Assembly: GCA_910579725.1 (NCBI GenBank)
Contig: CAJTUD010000027.1
Span: 1-37,211, forward strand
Direction: 5' to 3'
DNA length: 37,211 nucleotides
Origin: an uncultured Oscillospiraceae bacterium
GTDB lineage: Bacteria; Bacillota; Clostridia; Oscillospirales; Oscillospiraceae
Shown in pieces: positions 7,913-14,974 of this stretch; within the stretch, counting starts at the first letter, position 1, and every line of letters begins with the position of its first letter. The position numbers and the translations under genes are program-made. Below the pieces are notes generated by a model. It was not told where the DNA came from, did no database searches, and worked only from the letters and a program-made list of their open reading frames with translations.

Positions 7913-10117
7913 ATGTCTGGACATAAAAATGGAAAGTCCTGGTCTGCCGCTGCACTGAAACGGCGGGGTTGGACCAATGAACTGATACGGGAGCTGCTTC
8001 CCGCGCCCAGGTATCTGATATTCGACGGACATCCCGTCCGCCTCTGGAGCAGGGAGGACGTTCGCACAGCGGAGAGCTCCGCCCGGTTTTCCGAACGGAG
8101 TGCCCAGCTCGCTGCCGAAACATCGCGGACCCGCGCCATTCTGGAGCAATCCTGGAGCGAGGCAAAAAAGGACAAAAGCTCCATCTGGCGTCTGGCGGGC
8201 TTTTATCACAGCGCCATCCTCGGACAGCTGACCGGAGCGTCAAAGGGCCGGGCACCCCAGACCTCCCATGCCGCGGCGTGGCTGAATGAATTTTTCGCCC
8301 TGGAGCAGCGGCGCGTCGGCCAGCGCCTGCCGGAGGTGATGAGAAATCTTCTCCGAGCAGCGCCGTGGTTGGAGCAGAATCCCGATCACCCCCTGACCAC
8401 TTATCTGCGCGGAGCCTATCCCCGGGCGCTCTTCGCCGCCGCGCAGCAGACGGCCGCCGGATTTGCCGCCGCACAGCCCGGGGCCGATCTGGAGAGCATG
8501 CTTGCAAAAAAGAACTTTCCGGTAAAACAGCTGCTCGCGGAAGGACTGGGAGCGGTCTGGTCCGTATGGTACGTCCCACAGGCCATCCGCACCAGCCTCT
8601 CCTTTCTGATTGCGCTCAATCCCAAGGATGAGTACCCCGAGGCCAGGGCCATGCACCGCCGCTTTATCCTCCATTTGGGCGGCACTAACACCGGCAAGAC
8701 CTACGCCGGGTTCCAGCGCCTGATCCGCGCCAAATCCGGCGTTTACCTAGCCCCGCTCCGGCTTCTGGCCCTGGAGGCTCAGGAGACGCTGCTCCACGCC
8801 GGCGTGGATTGCAGCCTTTCCACCGGCGAGGAGGAAGACTGCCGGGAGGAGGATACCCACGTGGCCGCCACGGCGGAAAAGCTGGATTTGAAGCGCCGTT
8901 TTGAGACAGCGGTCATCGACGAGTGTCAGATGATCTCTGACCGGCAGCGGGGTTACGCCTGGACCCGCGCCATTCTGGGCGTACTGTCTCCGGAGGTCCA
9001 TCTGTGCGCCGCAACCGAAGCGAAGGATCTGCTGATTCGTCTGATCGAGAGCTGCGGCGACAGCTACGAGGTTGAGATTCACCAGCGGACCACCCCTCTG
9101 ATCTGCATGTCCCGTACGGTGGACCCCCACCGGATTCAGCCCGGGGACGCGCTCATTACCTTTTCCAAGGTAGGGGTGCTCAGTGTGGCGGAAGAACTGC
9201 GCCAGAACGGGAAGGAACCAGCCATCATATACGGGGCCCTGCCTTATTCCACTCGCCGGAAGCAGATGGAGGGGTTTCTGGCGGGAGAGATGGAGTACGT
9301 CGTGTCCACCGATGCCATTGGCATGGGGCTGAACCTCCCCATCCGGCGGATCATTTTCATGGAAACGGAGAAATTCGACGGCGTGGAGCGCCGGGAGCTG
9401 AAGCCGGAGGAGATTCGACAGATCGCCGGACGGGCGGGCCGCTTCGGCATGTACAACAGGGGTTATGTGGGTGCTACCGGGAATCTGAGCGCCATCCGGG
9501 CGGGGCTGGAGGCAGTGATCCCGCCGCTGGAATACGCAGTGGTGGGGTTTTCCGATTTGGTTCTGCAAGCGGATTTTGACTTGCTGGAGGTCCTCACCGA
9601 GTGGAGCAGGATGCCTACGGTAGAGCCCTACCGTAAGCTGGACATTGCTCGCTATATTTCCCTCATCTCCAAGATTCGGGAAATGGGCGTTCTCCTGACC
9701 AAAGAGCAGGAGCTGCGGGCGGCAAATATTCCATTTGACGAAACGGAGGAGCCTCTGCGGGATCTGTTTTTCCAGTTTCTGCGCCGCTGGCAGCAGGGAG
9801 AACCCATTGAGCAGCCCGGCCTGCCGGAGGAGGATCCTACTCTGCCGGAGCTGGAGCTGTATTGCAGGAAGCTGGATCTATACTTTTCCTTTTCCAGAGC
9901 CTTTGAATGCCCGGTGGACGAGGACAAGCTGTATGACAGCCGGGAGCAAGCGGCGGATGATATCAACGAAATTCTGCTCCACCGGCTGCGAAACAACATC
10001 CGCTTCTGCGGTCGGTGCGGGAAGGCGCTTCCCCTGTACCACCGGGGGCGGCTGTGCGAAGCCTGCTACCTGAAAGATCGCAGCCCTTTCAGGAGCCCAG
10101 CCCGAAAGAAGAAATAA
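7913..10117 (+). CDS. SUV3-like ATP-dependent RNA helicase
   Basis: This 734-residue superfamily 2 helicase resembles the mitochondrial degradosome helicase SUV3, which unwinds RNA during decay. An N-terminal region of about 240 residues of unknown role begins with a short segment (WTNELIRELLPAPRYL). The helicase core follows: Walker A LGGTNTGKTYAGFQ near residue 256, Walker B VIDECQMISD near 333 (DECQ in place of the usual DEIQ), motif V DAIGMGLNLP near 465 and motif VI QIAGRAGRFG near 502. A CGRCG...CEAC zinc ribbon closes the protein near residues 699-718. It stands alone. Role in RNA turnover is inferred from the family. ATG start with GGAAGGGG upstream. Confidence 0.85.
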   Translation: MSGHKNGKSWSAAALKRRGWTNELIRELLPAPRYLIFDGHPVRLWSREDVRTAESSARFSERSAQLAAETSRTRAILEQSWSEAKKDKSSIWRLAGFYHSAILGQLTGASKGRAPQTSHAAAWLNEFFALEQRRVGQRLPEVMRNLLRAAPWLEQNPDHPLTTYLRGAYPRALFAAAQQTAAGFAAAQPGADLESMLAKKNFPVKQLLAEGLGAVWSVWYVPQAIRTSLSFLIALNPKDEYPEARAMHRRFILHLGGTNTGKTYAGFQRLIRAKSGVYLAPLRLLALEAQETLLHAGVDCSLSTGEEEDCREEDTHVAATAEKLDLKRRFETAVIDECQMISDRQRGYAWTRAILGVLSPEVHLCAATEAKDLLIRLIESCGDSYEVEIHQRTTPLICMSRTVDPHRIQPGDALITFSKVGVLSVAEELRQNGKEPAIIYGALPYSTRRKQMEGFLAGEMEYVVSTDAIGMGLNLPIRRIIFMETEKFDGVERRELKPEEIRQIAGRAGRFGMYNRGYVGATGNLSAIRAGLEAVIPPLEYAVVGFSDLVLQADFDLLEVLTEWSRMPTVEPYRKLDIARYISLISKIREMGVLLTKEQELRAANIPFDETEEPLRDLFFQFLRRWQQGEPIEQPGLPEEDPTLPELELYCRKLDLYFSFSRAFECPVDEDKLYDSREQAADDINEILLHRLRNNIRFCGRCGKALPLYHRGRLCEACYLKDRSPFRSPARKKK

Positions 10118-10255
10118 CGCCATGGGGAGGGAGCGGGCATGTCTGTGGTCTGTTGAAAAGCTCCACACAGGTTTTAAAACAGACACCAAAATGAATATGT
10201 AATTTATTAAGGATACACATCAACAGTTTGCGCTTACAGATACTCACATCAAAAA

Positions 10256-10302
10256 CCCGCAGGAGGGAACAGCTACAACAGGCAGCCGTTCCCTCCTGCG
10301 GG
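10256..10302 (-). terminator. Rho-independent terminator (minus strand)
   Basis: A perfect 15-base inverted repeat pairs 10256-10270 with 10288-10302 around a 17-base loop. Read on the minus strand it is followed by GTTTTTG, a short T-run. The loop contains the stop codon of the small minus-strand frame at 10273-10512, so the hairpin would terminate that transcript. Confidence 0.7.
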
Positions 10303-10512
10303 TGATGTATTTCCAATCATTTTCAATTGTGACTCAGACAGCGCAGAGATAGAGATAGTCCGACTGTTACCGCGCCGCAATTCTGCATCCCGATCATGCG
10401 AGAGAGTAAAGACATAAACCGGCTGACGGACCCCCTTGCTGTCAGCCACATATTTCAAATCGCAGGCAGTGAACCGCACCTGATTGGGCTTCAAATAATC
10501 GAGCATAGGCAT
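10273..10512 (-). CDS. Small hypothetical protein or decayed remnant
   Basis: This 79-residue frame lies in the otherwise empty 572-base stretch between the helicase (ends 10117) and the DnaC-like gene (ends 10690). The product has protein-like composition (QPVYVFTLSHDRDAELRR), but I recognise no family. Two close ATG codons begin it, and an in-frame TAA lies just upstream. The ribosome binding site is weak (ACAGGAT). The main support is the strong terminator around its stop codon. It could be a real small gene or the tail of a broken one. I see no other gene in 10118-10689. Confidence 0.35.
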   Translation of the reverse strand: MPMLDYLKPNQVRFTACDLKYVADSKGVRQPVYVFTLSHDRDAELRRGNSRTISISALSESQLKMIGNTSPAGGNGCLL

Positions 10513-10689
10513 ATCCTGTTAAGAGAACCGGCCGGCACAGAGGTGGTTATGTGCCTTTTGGGAAAAAGACACCGCAGCATCCCCAATACTATCTTCTACA
10601 TATAGTCTGCTTGAAACGCATACTCGCCCTTTTCCGTATTTACAACAACAAACTGGACTGCCAAAGTTAATTTCTATGCCCCTCCGCCT

Positions 10690-11691
10690 TTATTGATCCC
10701 TTTTCAGCTTCCGGATATCCTCGCCGAAAAACCATGCAATCTGATACTCTCCCCGGATGCGGGAGAGCACCGCCTCTCCGTACCGCCGGCCGATGTCGTC
10801 TACAGAAAGATTGGTGGACAGCACCGTCTTCCGCCGGTTGACCAGGCGCTCGTTGACAATCTGATACACCACCGACTGGGAAAAAGGCAGATTCATCTCT
10901 GTGCCCAGATCATCCATCAGCAGCAGGTCGCAGTTCAGATACCGGTTCACGTCCCGGTCCGGGTCCTCCTCGTAGGGGTTCTCCCGGCCGAATTTCCGCA
11001 TTTCAAATTGCTGAAAGACGTGGGCCGCCGTATCATACACTACGGAAAATCCCCGTCCGCTGACCTCCCGGGCAATACAGGCGGACAAAAAGGTTTTCCC
11101 CAGCCCCGGCGCTCCGGTGAACAGCAGGTTCGCGCTGTCCTGGGAAAAGGTCTGGACATACCTCTCGCATAGTCCACGGACCATCCGCATGTTGTCTCGG
11201 GGGCTGCACCCGTACTCGGGCCATACCTTGTCCGAATACCACGTCAGGGAAAACCGGTCGAAGGACTGATTCTCCAGATCCATCAGCTTGCTCAGCCGCC
11301 TGTTCTGCTCTCTGGCATAGTACGCCGTCAGGCACCGGCAGGGCTTTCCGCCGGGCAGATACCCTGTATCCCCGCACAGGCCGCAGGCCGGAACGTCGTC
11401 CAGGTAATCTCTCGCGTAGCCTGCCGCCTCCAGCTGCTCTGACCGTCTGCGCTGGAGGGCAAGATTGCTTTCCTCCAAACGCTTCAAAGCCTCATCCGGA
11501 TCGCGTTCCTCTTCAAAGGCGGCCAATATGATCCGGGCTGCTGTGCTCCGCAGCTCCCGGTCAATGTCCGCCACGGAGGGAACGCGGCGGTACACCTCCT
11601 CCGTCCGCAGCTCCAGCCGGGCCTGTCGTTTGGCCTTGTCCGACTGAAGCTGCCGGTAGGCTTCGGCCATGATAGTTCCATCACGCGGCAC
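10690..11691 (-). CDS. DnaC/DnaI-like helicase-loader ATPase
   Basis: This 333-residue AAA+ ATPase resembles the primosomal loader DnaI/DnaC, which places the replicative helicase on DNA. A coiled N-terminal region is followed by a zinc-binding cluster (CGLCGDTGYLPGGKPCRC, near residues 111-128). Walker A GAPGLGKTF and Walker B LLLMDDLG come next, then the sensor-like VLSTNLS motif. The zinc cluster and ATPase order fit DnaI better than the IS21 helper IstB, and no transposase is adjacent. The GTG start follows the upstream stop directly and is supported by AAGGAGG inside the end of that gene, so translation is coupled to the DnaD-like gene. Confidence 0.88.
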   Translation of the reverse strand: MPRDGTIMAEAYRQLQSDKAKRQARLELRTEEVYRRVPSVADIDRELRSTAARIILAAFEEERDPDEALKRLEESNLALQRRRSEQLEAAGYARDYLDDVPACGLCGDTGYLPGGKPCRCLTAYYAREQNRRLSKLMDLENQSFDRFSLTWYSDKVWPEYGCSPRDNMRMVRGLCERYVQTFSQDSANLLFTGAPGLGKTFLSACIAREVSGRGFSVVYDTAAHVFQQFEMRKFGRENPYEEDPDRDVNRYLNCDLLLMDDLGTEMNLPFSQSVVYQIVNERLVNRRKTVLSTNLSVDDIGRRYGEAVLSRIRGEYQIAWFFGEDIRKLKRDQ

Positions 11692-12657
11692 TTAACTCTC
11701 CTCCTTTTTCTGGTCCAGCTGCCGGTAAAATTTTGCCATCCGGGCCATGTCCTCCCGGATATCCTCGCCCTGGCCGGAGACGGGACCGTTCCGCCTCCGG
11801 GCGGGCCGGTCGCCCGCTTCAATCTGGGCTACAGAGTGCAGGCCCTTCTCATGCCAGGAGCACAGAATCCGGTTCATGTAGGGCCACTTCATTCCTCCGC
11901 ATTTGACCACCGTCCGGTCATAAGCCAGCAAAACGGCCTCGTCCGCAAACCCCATCTCTTCCCAGGCCAGCAAATATTTTTCCTCACTGGGCGCGGGAAG
12001 GCGGTCCCCCAGGTTCAGCAGGCGCATCAGCCGGGGAATGGCTTCCCGGCTTTGCTGGTATTTCCTGATATAGGCGGCTGCACTCTCCTGTGTCATCAGT
12101 CCCAGTCGGGCCCAGAGATATCCCTCCTGTTCGATCTGACGCAGCGTTGGCCTGCGGCCTTCTCCGTAGCGCTGAGCGGTCCGCTCAGCGCAGAAACTCA
12201 CCAGCAGGAAGATCACGTCCGGCGGCAGACCCAACTGGTCGTACAGCCCCAGGAGAATCATCAGATCGGGAGTGTTCAGCTTTTTCCCCAGCTTTTCTTC
12301 CACTGCACCGGTAAGACCGGCAAACTCCCGATTTTCCAGAGAACGGGCCACATCCGCCCGGGTATATTCCGGACGCCTGTCCTCTGCCGGGGGAGGATCG
12401 GGCTCCGGCTTCTTCGCTTTTCCGGGCAGGGAGATCAGACCTTGCCCTGCCAGTGCGTCAAAGGCCCGGCCGAAGCGTTCCCGGTCCCAGCGGAGCTGGG
12501 CGCGGATCTGTTCGTCGTCACCGCAGCCTCGGTTTTTCAGCACAGCAATATAGAGCAGGGCTGCGTCTCCGCTGCCGCCCTGCAAAAGGCGGCGAACTGC
12601 CGGGCCGGAGAGGATGATGCTCTCGTCCTCTGGCAGGTGGAGGATATAATCGCTTAT
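11692..12657 (-). CDS. DnaD-domain primosome protein, probable ATA start
   Basis: A DnaD-like protein of 321 residues if it begins at the ATA at 12657-12655, or 297 from the in-frame TTG at 12585. DnaD proteins remodel origin DNA and help recruit the loader and helicase. An N-terminal winged-helix-like part (DEQIRAQLRWDRERFGRAFD) precedes a linker and the helical DnaD region, which includes LGLPPDVIFLLVSFCAERT and a WEEMGF segment. The 24 extra codons read as good protein (SDYILHLPEDESIIL), AAGGAGG is eight bases before ATA, an in-frame stop lies farther upstream and no ATG exists in between. The TTG has no visible ribosome binding site. It is the first gene of the pair with the DnaC-like ATPase. 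Confidence 0.8.
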   Translation of the reverse strand: MSDYILHLPEDESIILSGPAVRRLLQGGSGDAALLYIAVLKNRGCGDDEQIRAQLRWDRERFGRAFDALAGQGLISLPGKAKKPEPDPPPAEDRRPEYTRADVARSLENREFAGLTGAVEEKLGKKLNTPDLMILLGLYDQLGLPPDVIFLLVSFCAERTAQRYGEGRRPTLRQIEQEGYLWARLGLMTQESAAAYIRKYQQSREAIPRLMRLLNLGDRLPAPSEEKYLLAWEEMGFADEAVLLAYDRTVVKCGGMKWPYMNRILCSWHEKGLHSVAQIEAGDRPARRRNGPVSGQGEDIREDMARMAKFYRQLDQKKEES

Positions 12658-12692
12658 GGGAGTCCCCTCCTTTTTCGTTCTTTTCTTTTTCT

Positions 12693-12721
12693 ATTCTACA
12701 TGAAAAGATGGATTTCGTAAA
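12693..12721 (-). promoter_or_regulatory. Putative promoter of the DnaD/DnaC-like pair
   Basis: On the minus strand TTTACG (12721-12716) and TAGAAT (12698-12693) are 17 bases apart, about 36 bases before the proposed ATA start. Found by consensus only. Confidence 0.5.
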
Positions 12722-12774
12722 GAGGGTATTGGTAAAGCCTTTTTCTTGTGCCGCCGTGAGATGGGTCAAATTAT

Positions 12775-14154
12775 TCAATCATTCCAATCTGGTTTGCCAA
12801 CACGGTAATTTTGCTCAGAAACAGGTTTTTCCGGGTTATCCCAGAATGGTTCAGTTTGAAACATTTCATCAGAGACATAACGCTCACTCTCAGGTCCGTC
12901 AAAACCATGGGAATCCCTGTAACCGAGAAGCGTTCCTAAATTCTCCTTATAAAAGCTATAAATATTTTGTATGCGTTCCCAAACTTGTTCATCAAAATAG
13001 GCATCACTTCTCTGGCTGATCATGCTCTCCACATATTGACGGAGATCAGAGTAGAACAAGTGGCTGACATCGTAGCAGACGTATTGTGGATCCTCATATA
13101 TCTTGTACGGTTCCATCTGCTCAAATGTCACAAATTGGCCGCGGATGAACGCATAGTTCTGTGGGGCCGTAATCCTGTTTTTCTCGTATGTGAGAATATA
13201 AATCAAGGGCACGTCCACACCGCGGTCAATGTCTCCCTTGTGCTGCGGAATATAAGCGCTCAGCACCAACGCCTGTTCCGTATCGGAAGAACCGATCTTT
13301 TTGTCATAGCCGTCTGTTGTACGGCGATGCAGGCCGGTAAGCTGTAGTTGCATATCCATCGGTACAGAAGTATCAAAAACAGGATTTTGGCCGCTGTCTA
13401 CCACGGTTAACTCCATCGGGGATACGGAGGGAACAATCGTTTCGTCCATTTGTTCCAACAGCTTCTGACACAACGCCAAGTACTCGTCAGATAATTTATT
13501 TCTCTCGGCTGGATCATTGGTACAGCTTTCAAAATAGGGCCTCAATTCTTCCGCAATTTTCCCTGCAAGCTTTGGATCTGCGTCAGCAGGCGCAACCGGA
13601 GCGGGATATTCAGTTTGAACAATGTCGGGTTCCGCAAAATCAACCGGGCACATCCAGTCCTGGCCAAAAGCAAAATGATTGTTTGTCAGGATAAAATAGT
13701 ACCAATCATTGCCTGCCAGCGGCGTTTCCAGCAGCGCCATATCGTAGGCTTCAGAAAGGTCAATGGTCATCGTGCCACTTGAGTGGGCGGGTATGCTTGT
13801 ATTGCGAAAGGATATGTTTTTCTCCGCAAGGGGTTCTACTTCTTCACTGGTTGTCCATTGCATCAGCTTCAGCGCTGATTGGAAGTGAAGCTCTTTGTCC
13901 GATAAGTTTTCTATCTGGACTGATACAATTCCATTTCCTTCATAGACAGCAGAAATCTCCAAATCGTCTCCGGACAACGAAGAGAACAGGCTGACCGCAA
14001 AAGCGGTTGTGCTCAAACAGCAAATCATCATAACCGCCGTAACCATTACCATTTTGAAAGGGCGGAAAGACTTTCCGTTACCCAGATCAACGCCTGTTTT
14101 TTTCTCAAAAATATTTCTTATATTCTGTAAGTTTGCTCTATTGAACGAATCCAT
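12775..14154 (-). CDS. Membrane partner of the ECF sigma factor (putative anti-sigma factor)
   Basis: A 459-residue protein with a cytoplasmic N-terminus of about 33 residues (NLQNIRNIFEKKTG), one membrane segment (roughly 34-56, MVMVTAVMMICCLSTTAFAV) and a large extracytoplasmic part. The outer part starts with a beta-rich section (ISAVYEGNGIVSVQIENLS). The topology and position 18 bases after an ECF sigma gene fit a transmembrane anti-sigma factor or sensor like the DUF4179 proteins. I see no classical zinc anti-sigma motif. The ATG has GAGGAGG six bases upstream. The gene and its partner are AT-richer than their neighbours, suggesting acquisition. What it senses is unknown. Confidence 0.7.
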   Translation of the reverse strand: MDSFNRANLQNIRNIFEKKTGVDLGNGKSFRPFKMVMVTAVMMICCLSTTAFAVSLFSSLSGDDLEISAVYEGNGIVSVQIENLSDKELHFQSALKLMQWTTSEEVEPLAEKNISFRNTSIPAHSSGTMTIDLSEAYDMALLETPLAGNDWYYFILTNNHFAFGQDWMCPVDFAEPDIVQTEYPAPVAPADADPKLAGKIAEELRPYFESCTNDPAERNKLSDEYLALCQKLLEQMDETIVPSVSPMELTVVDSGQNPVFDTSVPMDMQLQLTGLHRRTTDGYDKKIGSSDTEQALVLSAYIPQHKGDIDRGVDVPLIYILTYEKNRITAPQNYAFIRGQFVTFEQMEPYKIYEDPQYVCYDVSHLFYSDLRQYVESMISQRSDAYFDEQVWERIQNIYSFYKENLGTLLGYRDSHGFDGPESERYVSDEMFQTEPFWDNPEKPVSEQNYRVGKPDWND

Positions 14155-14172
14155 ATTAACCTCCTCAATTAG

Positions 14173-14715
14173 TTAGTTAGAAAGAGCTTCACGCAGTTTC
14201 AGCTTTGTCTGGTATAGGCGGTTATCCACTTGCTTTACGCTCATATCCAGCGCAAGAGCAATTTCCCTCGGCTTTTGTTCATAGTAATAACGGCGAATCA
14301 GAATTTCCCGGTCTGGCTCACCCAAGGCATTCACTGCAGCAATCAGATTATGCCGCACTTCCTCTTTCAAAATATTATCGACAATGCCAAGTTGATCCAT
14401 GAACTCAATATCTGCAAGAGAAACTGTGTCTCTCTTTGTAATTTCACGATATCGATTGATGGCCTGCGTTCTTGCAATGATTGATAGCCAGGTTTTCAAT
14501 TTTCCACGCACTGGATCATACTTATTAGGATGTTCCCACAAATAAATGAATGTATCAGCCACACACTCTTCAATATCTTGCGTGGAACCAATCTTACTCA
14601 GAACCGAGTCAGAGACTGACCAAAGGAGTTTGGAATATTTTCTGATAACTTCATTGATCGCCGCTTCATTTCTGTGTCTGATTGCGGATATTATTCTTTC
14701 ATCGTTCAAAGACAT
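14173..14715 (-). CDS. ECF-type RNA polymerase sigma factor
   Basis: A sigma-70 family protein of about 180 residues with only regions 2 and 4, as in extracytoplasmic-function sigma factors. Region 2 includes DIEECVADTFIYLWEHPNKY and region 4 ends with the helix-turn-helix KPREIALALDMSVKQVDNRL. It should direct RNA polymerase to a small regulon, probably including its own operon with the downstream membrane protein. The N-terminus is uncertain: a GTG (14718) and an ATG (14715) both sit close to the AAGAGG ribosome binding site, and a TTG nine bases further is better spaced. Confidence 0.88.
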   Translation of the reverse strand: MSLNDERIISAIRHRNEAAINEVIRKYSKLLWSVSDSVLSKIGSTQDIEECVADTFIYLWEHPNKYDPVRGKLKTWLSIIARTQAINRYREITKRDTVSLADIEFMDQLGIVDNILKEEVRHNLIAAVNALGEPDREILIRRYYYEQKPREIALALDMSVKQVDNRLYQTKLKLREALSN

Positions 14716-14733
14716 CACCTCTTATGATTAAAC

Positions 14734-14743
14734 TGACCGGTCA
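14734..14743. promoter_or_regulatory. Palindromic candidate operator upstream of the ECF operon
   Basis: TGACCGGTCA is a perfect 10-base palindrome about 20 bases upstream of the sigma gene, next to a TATATA tract. On the minus strand CCAAC lies farther upstream, so an ECF-type promoter with AAC at -35 is possible. I see no good sigma-A promoter. Function is inference. Confidence 0.35.
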
Positions 14744-14860
14744 TATATAGTACGTTGGAAAGGGCGAAAACACTTAACAACAATCCCCTTGCTTTTGCAT
14801 GAGTCAAGTCCTTGGGGGTGCAGACATATATGCCATAAAATTTGTAATGTGCGCCAGGGC

Positions 14861-14903
14861 GCGGAAAACGGGCGGTGTCCTGCCGACATCGCCCGTTTTC
14901 CGC
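14861..14903 (-). terminator. Hairpin terminator after the methyltransferase operon
   Basis: Arms 14861-14879 and 14885-14903 form a 19-base stem with one wobble pair and a 5-base loop. It lies about 70 bases after the methyltransferase stop on the minus strand and fits an operon terminator, though the following T-run is poor. Nothing else is seen in 14744-14974. Confidence 0.6.
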
Positions 14904-14974
14904 TGCCTTTAAAAATTTTGGTTGTATTTCGGCTTTCCGTGTTTTTCTTGTGGCAGCACCTTGAACAGCAGCCG

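Noticed and set aside
10690..11691. IstB-type helper of an IS21 element
   Set aside because: No IstA transposase is adjacent; the zinc cluster and coupling to a DnaD-like gene fit a helicase loader.
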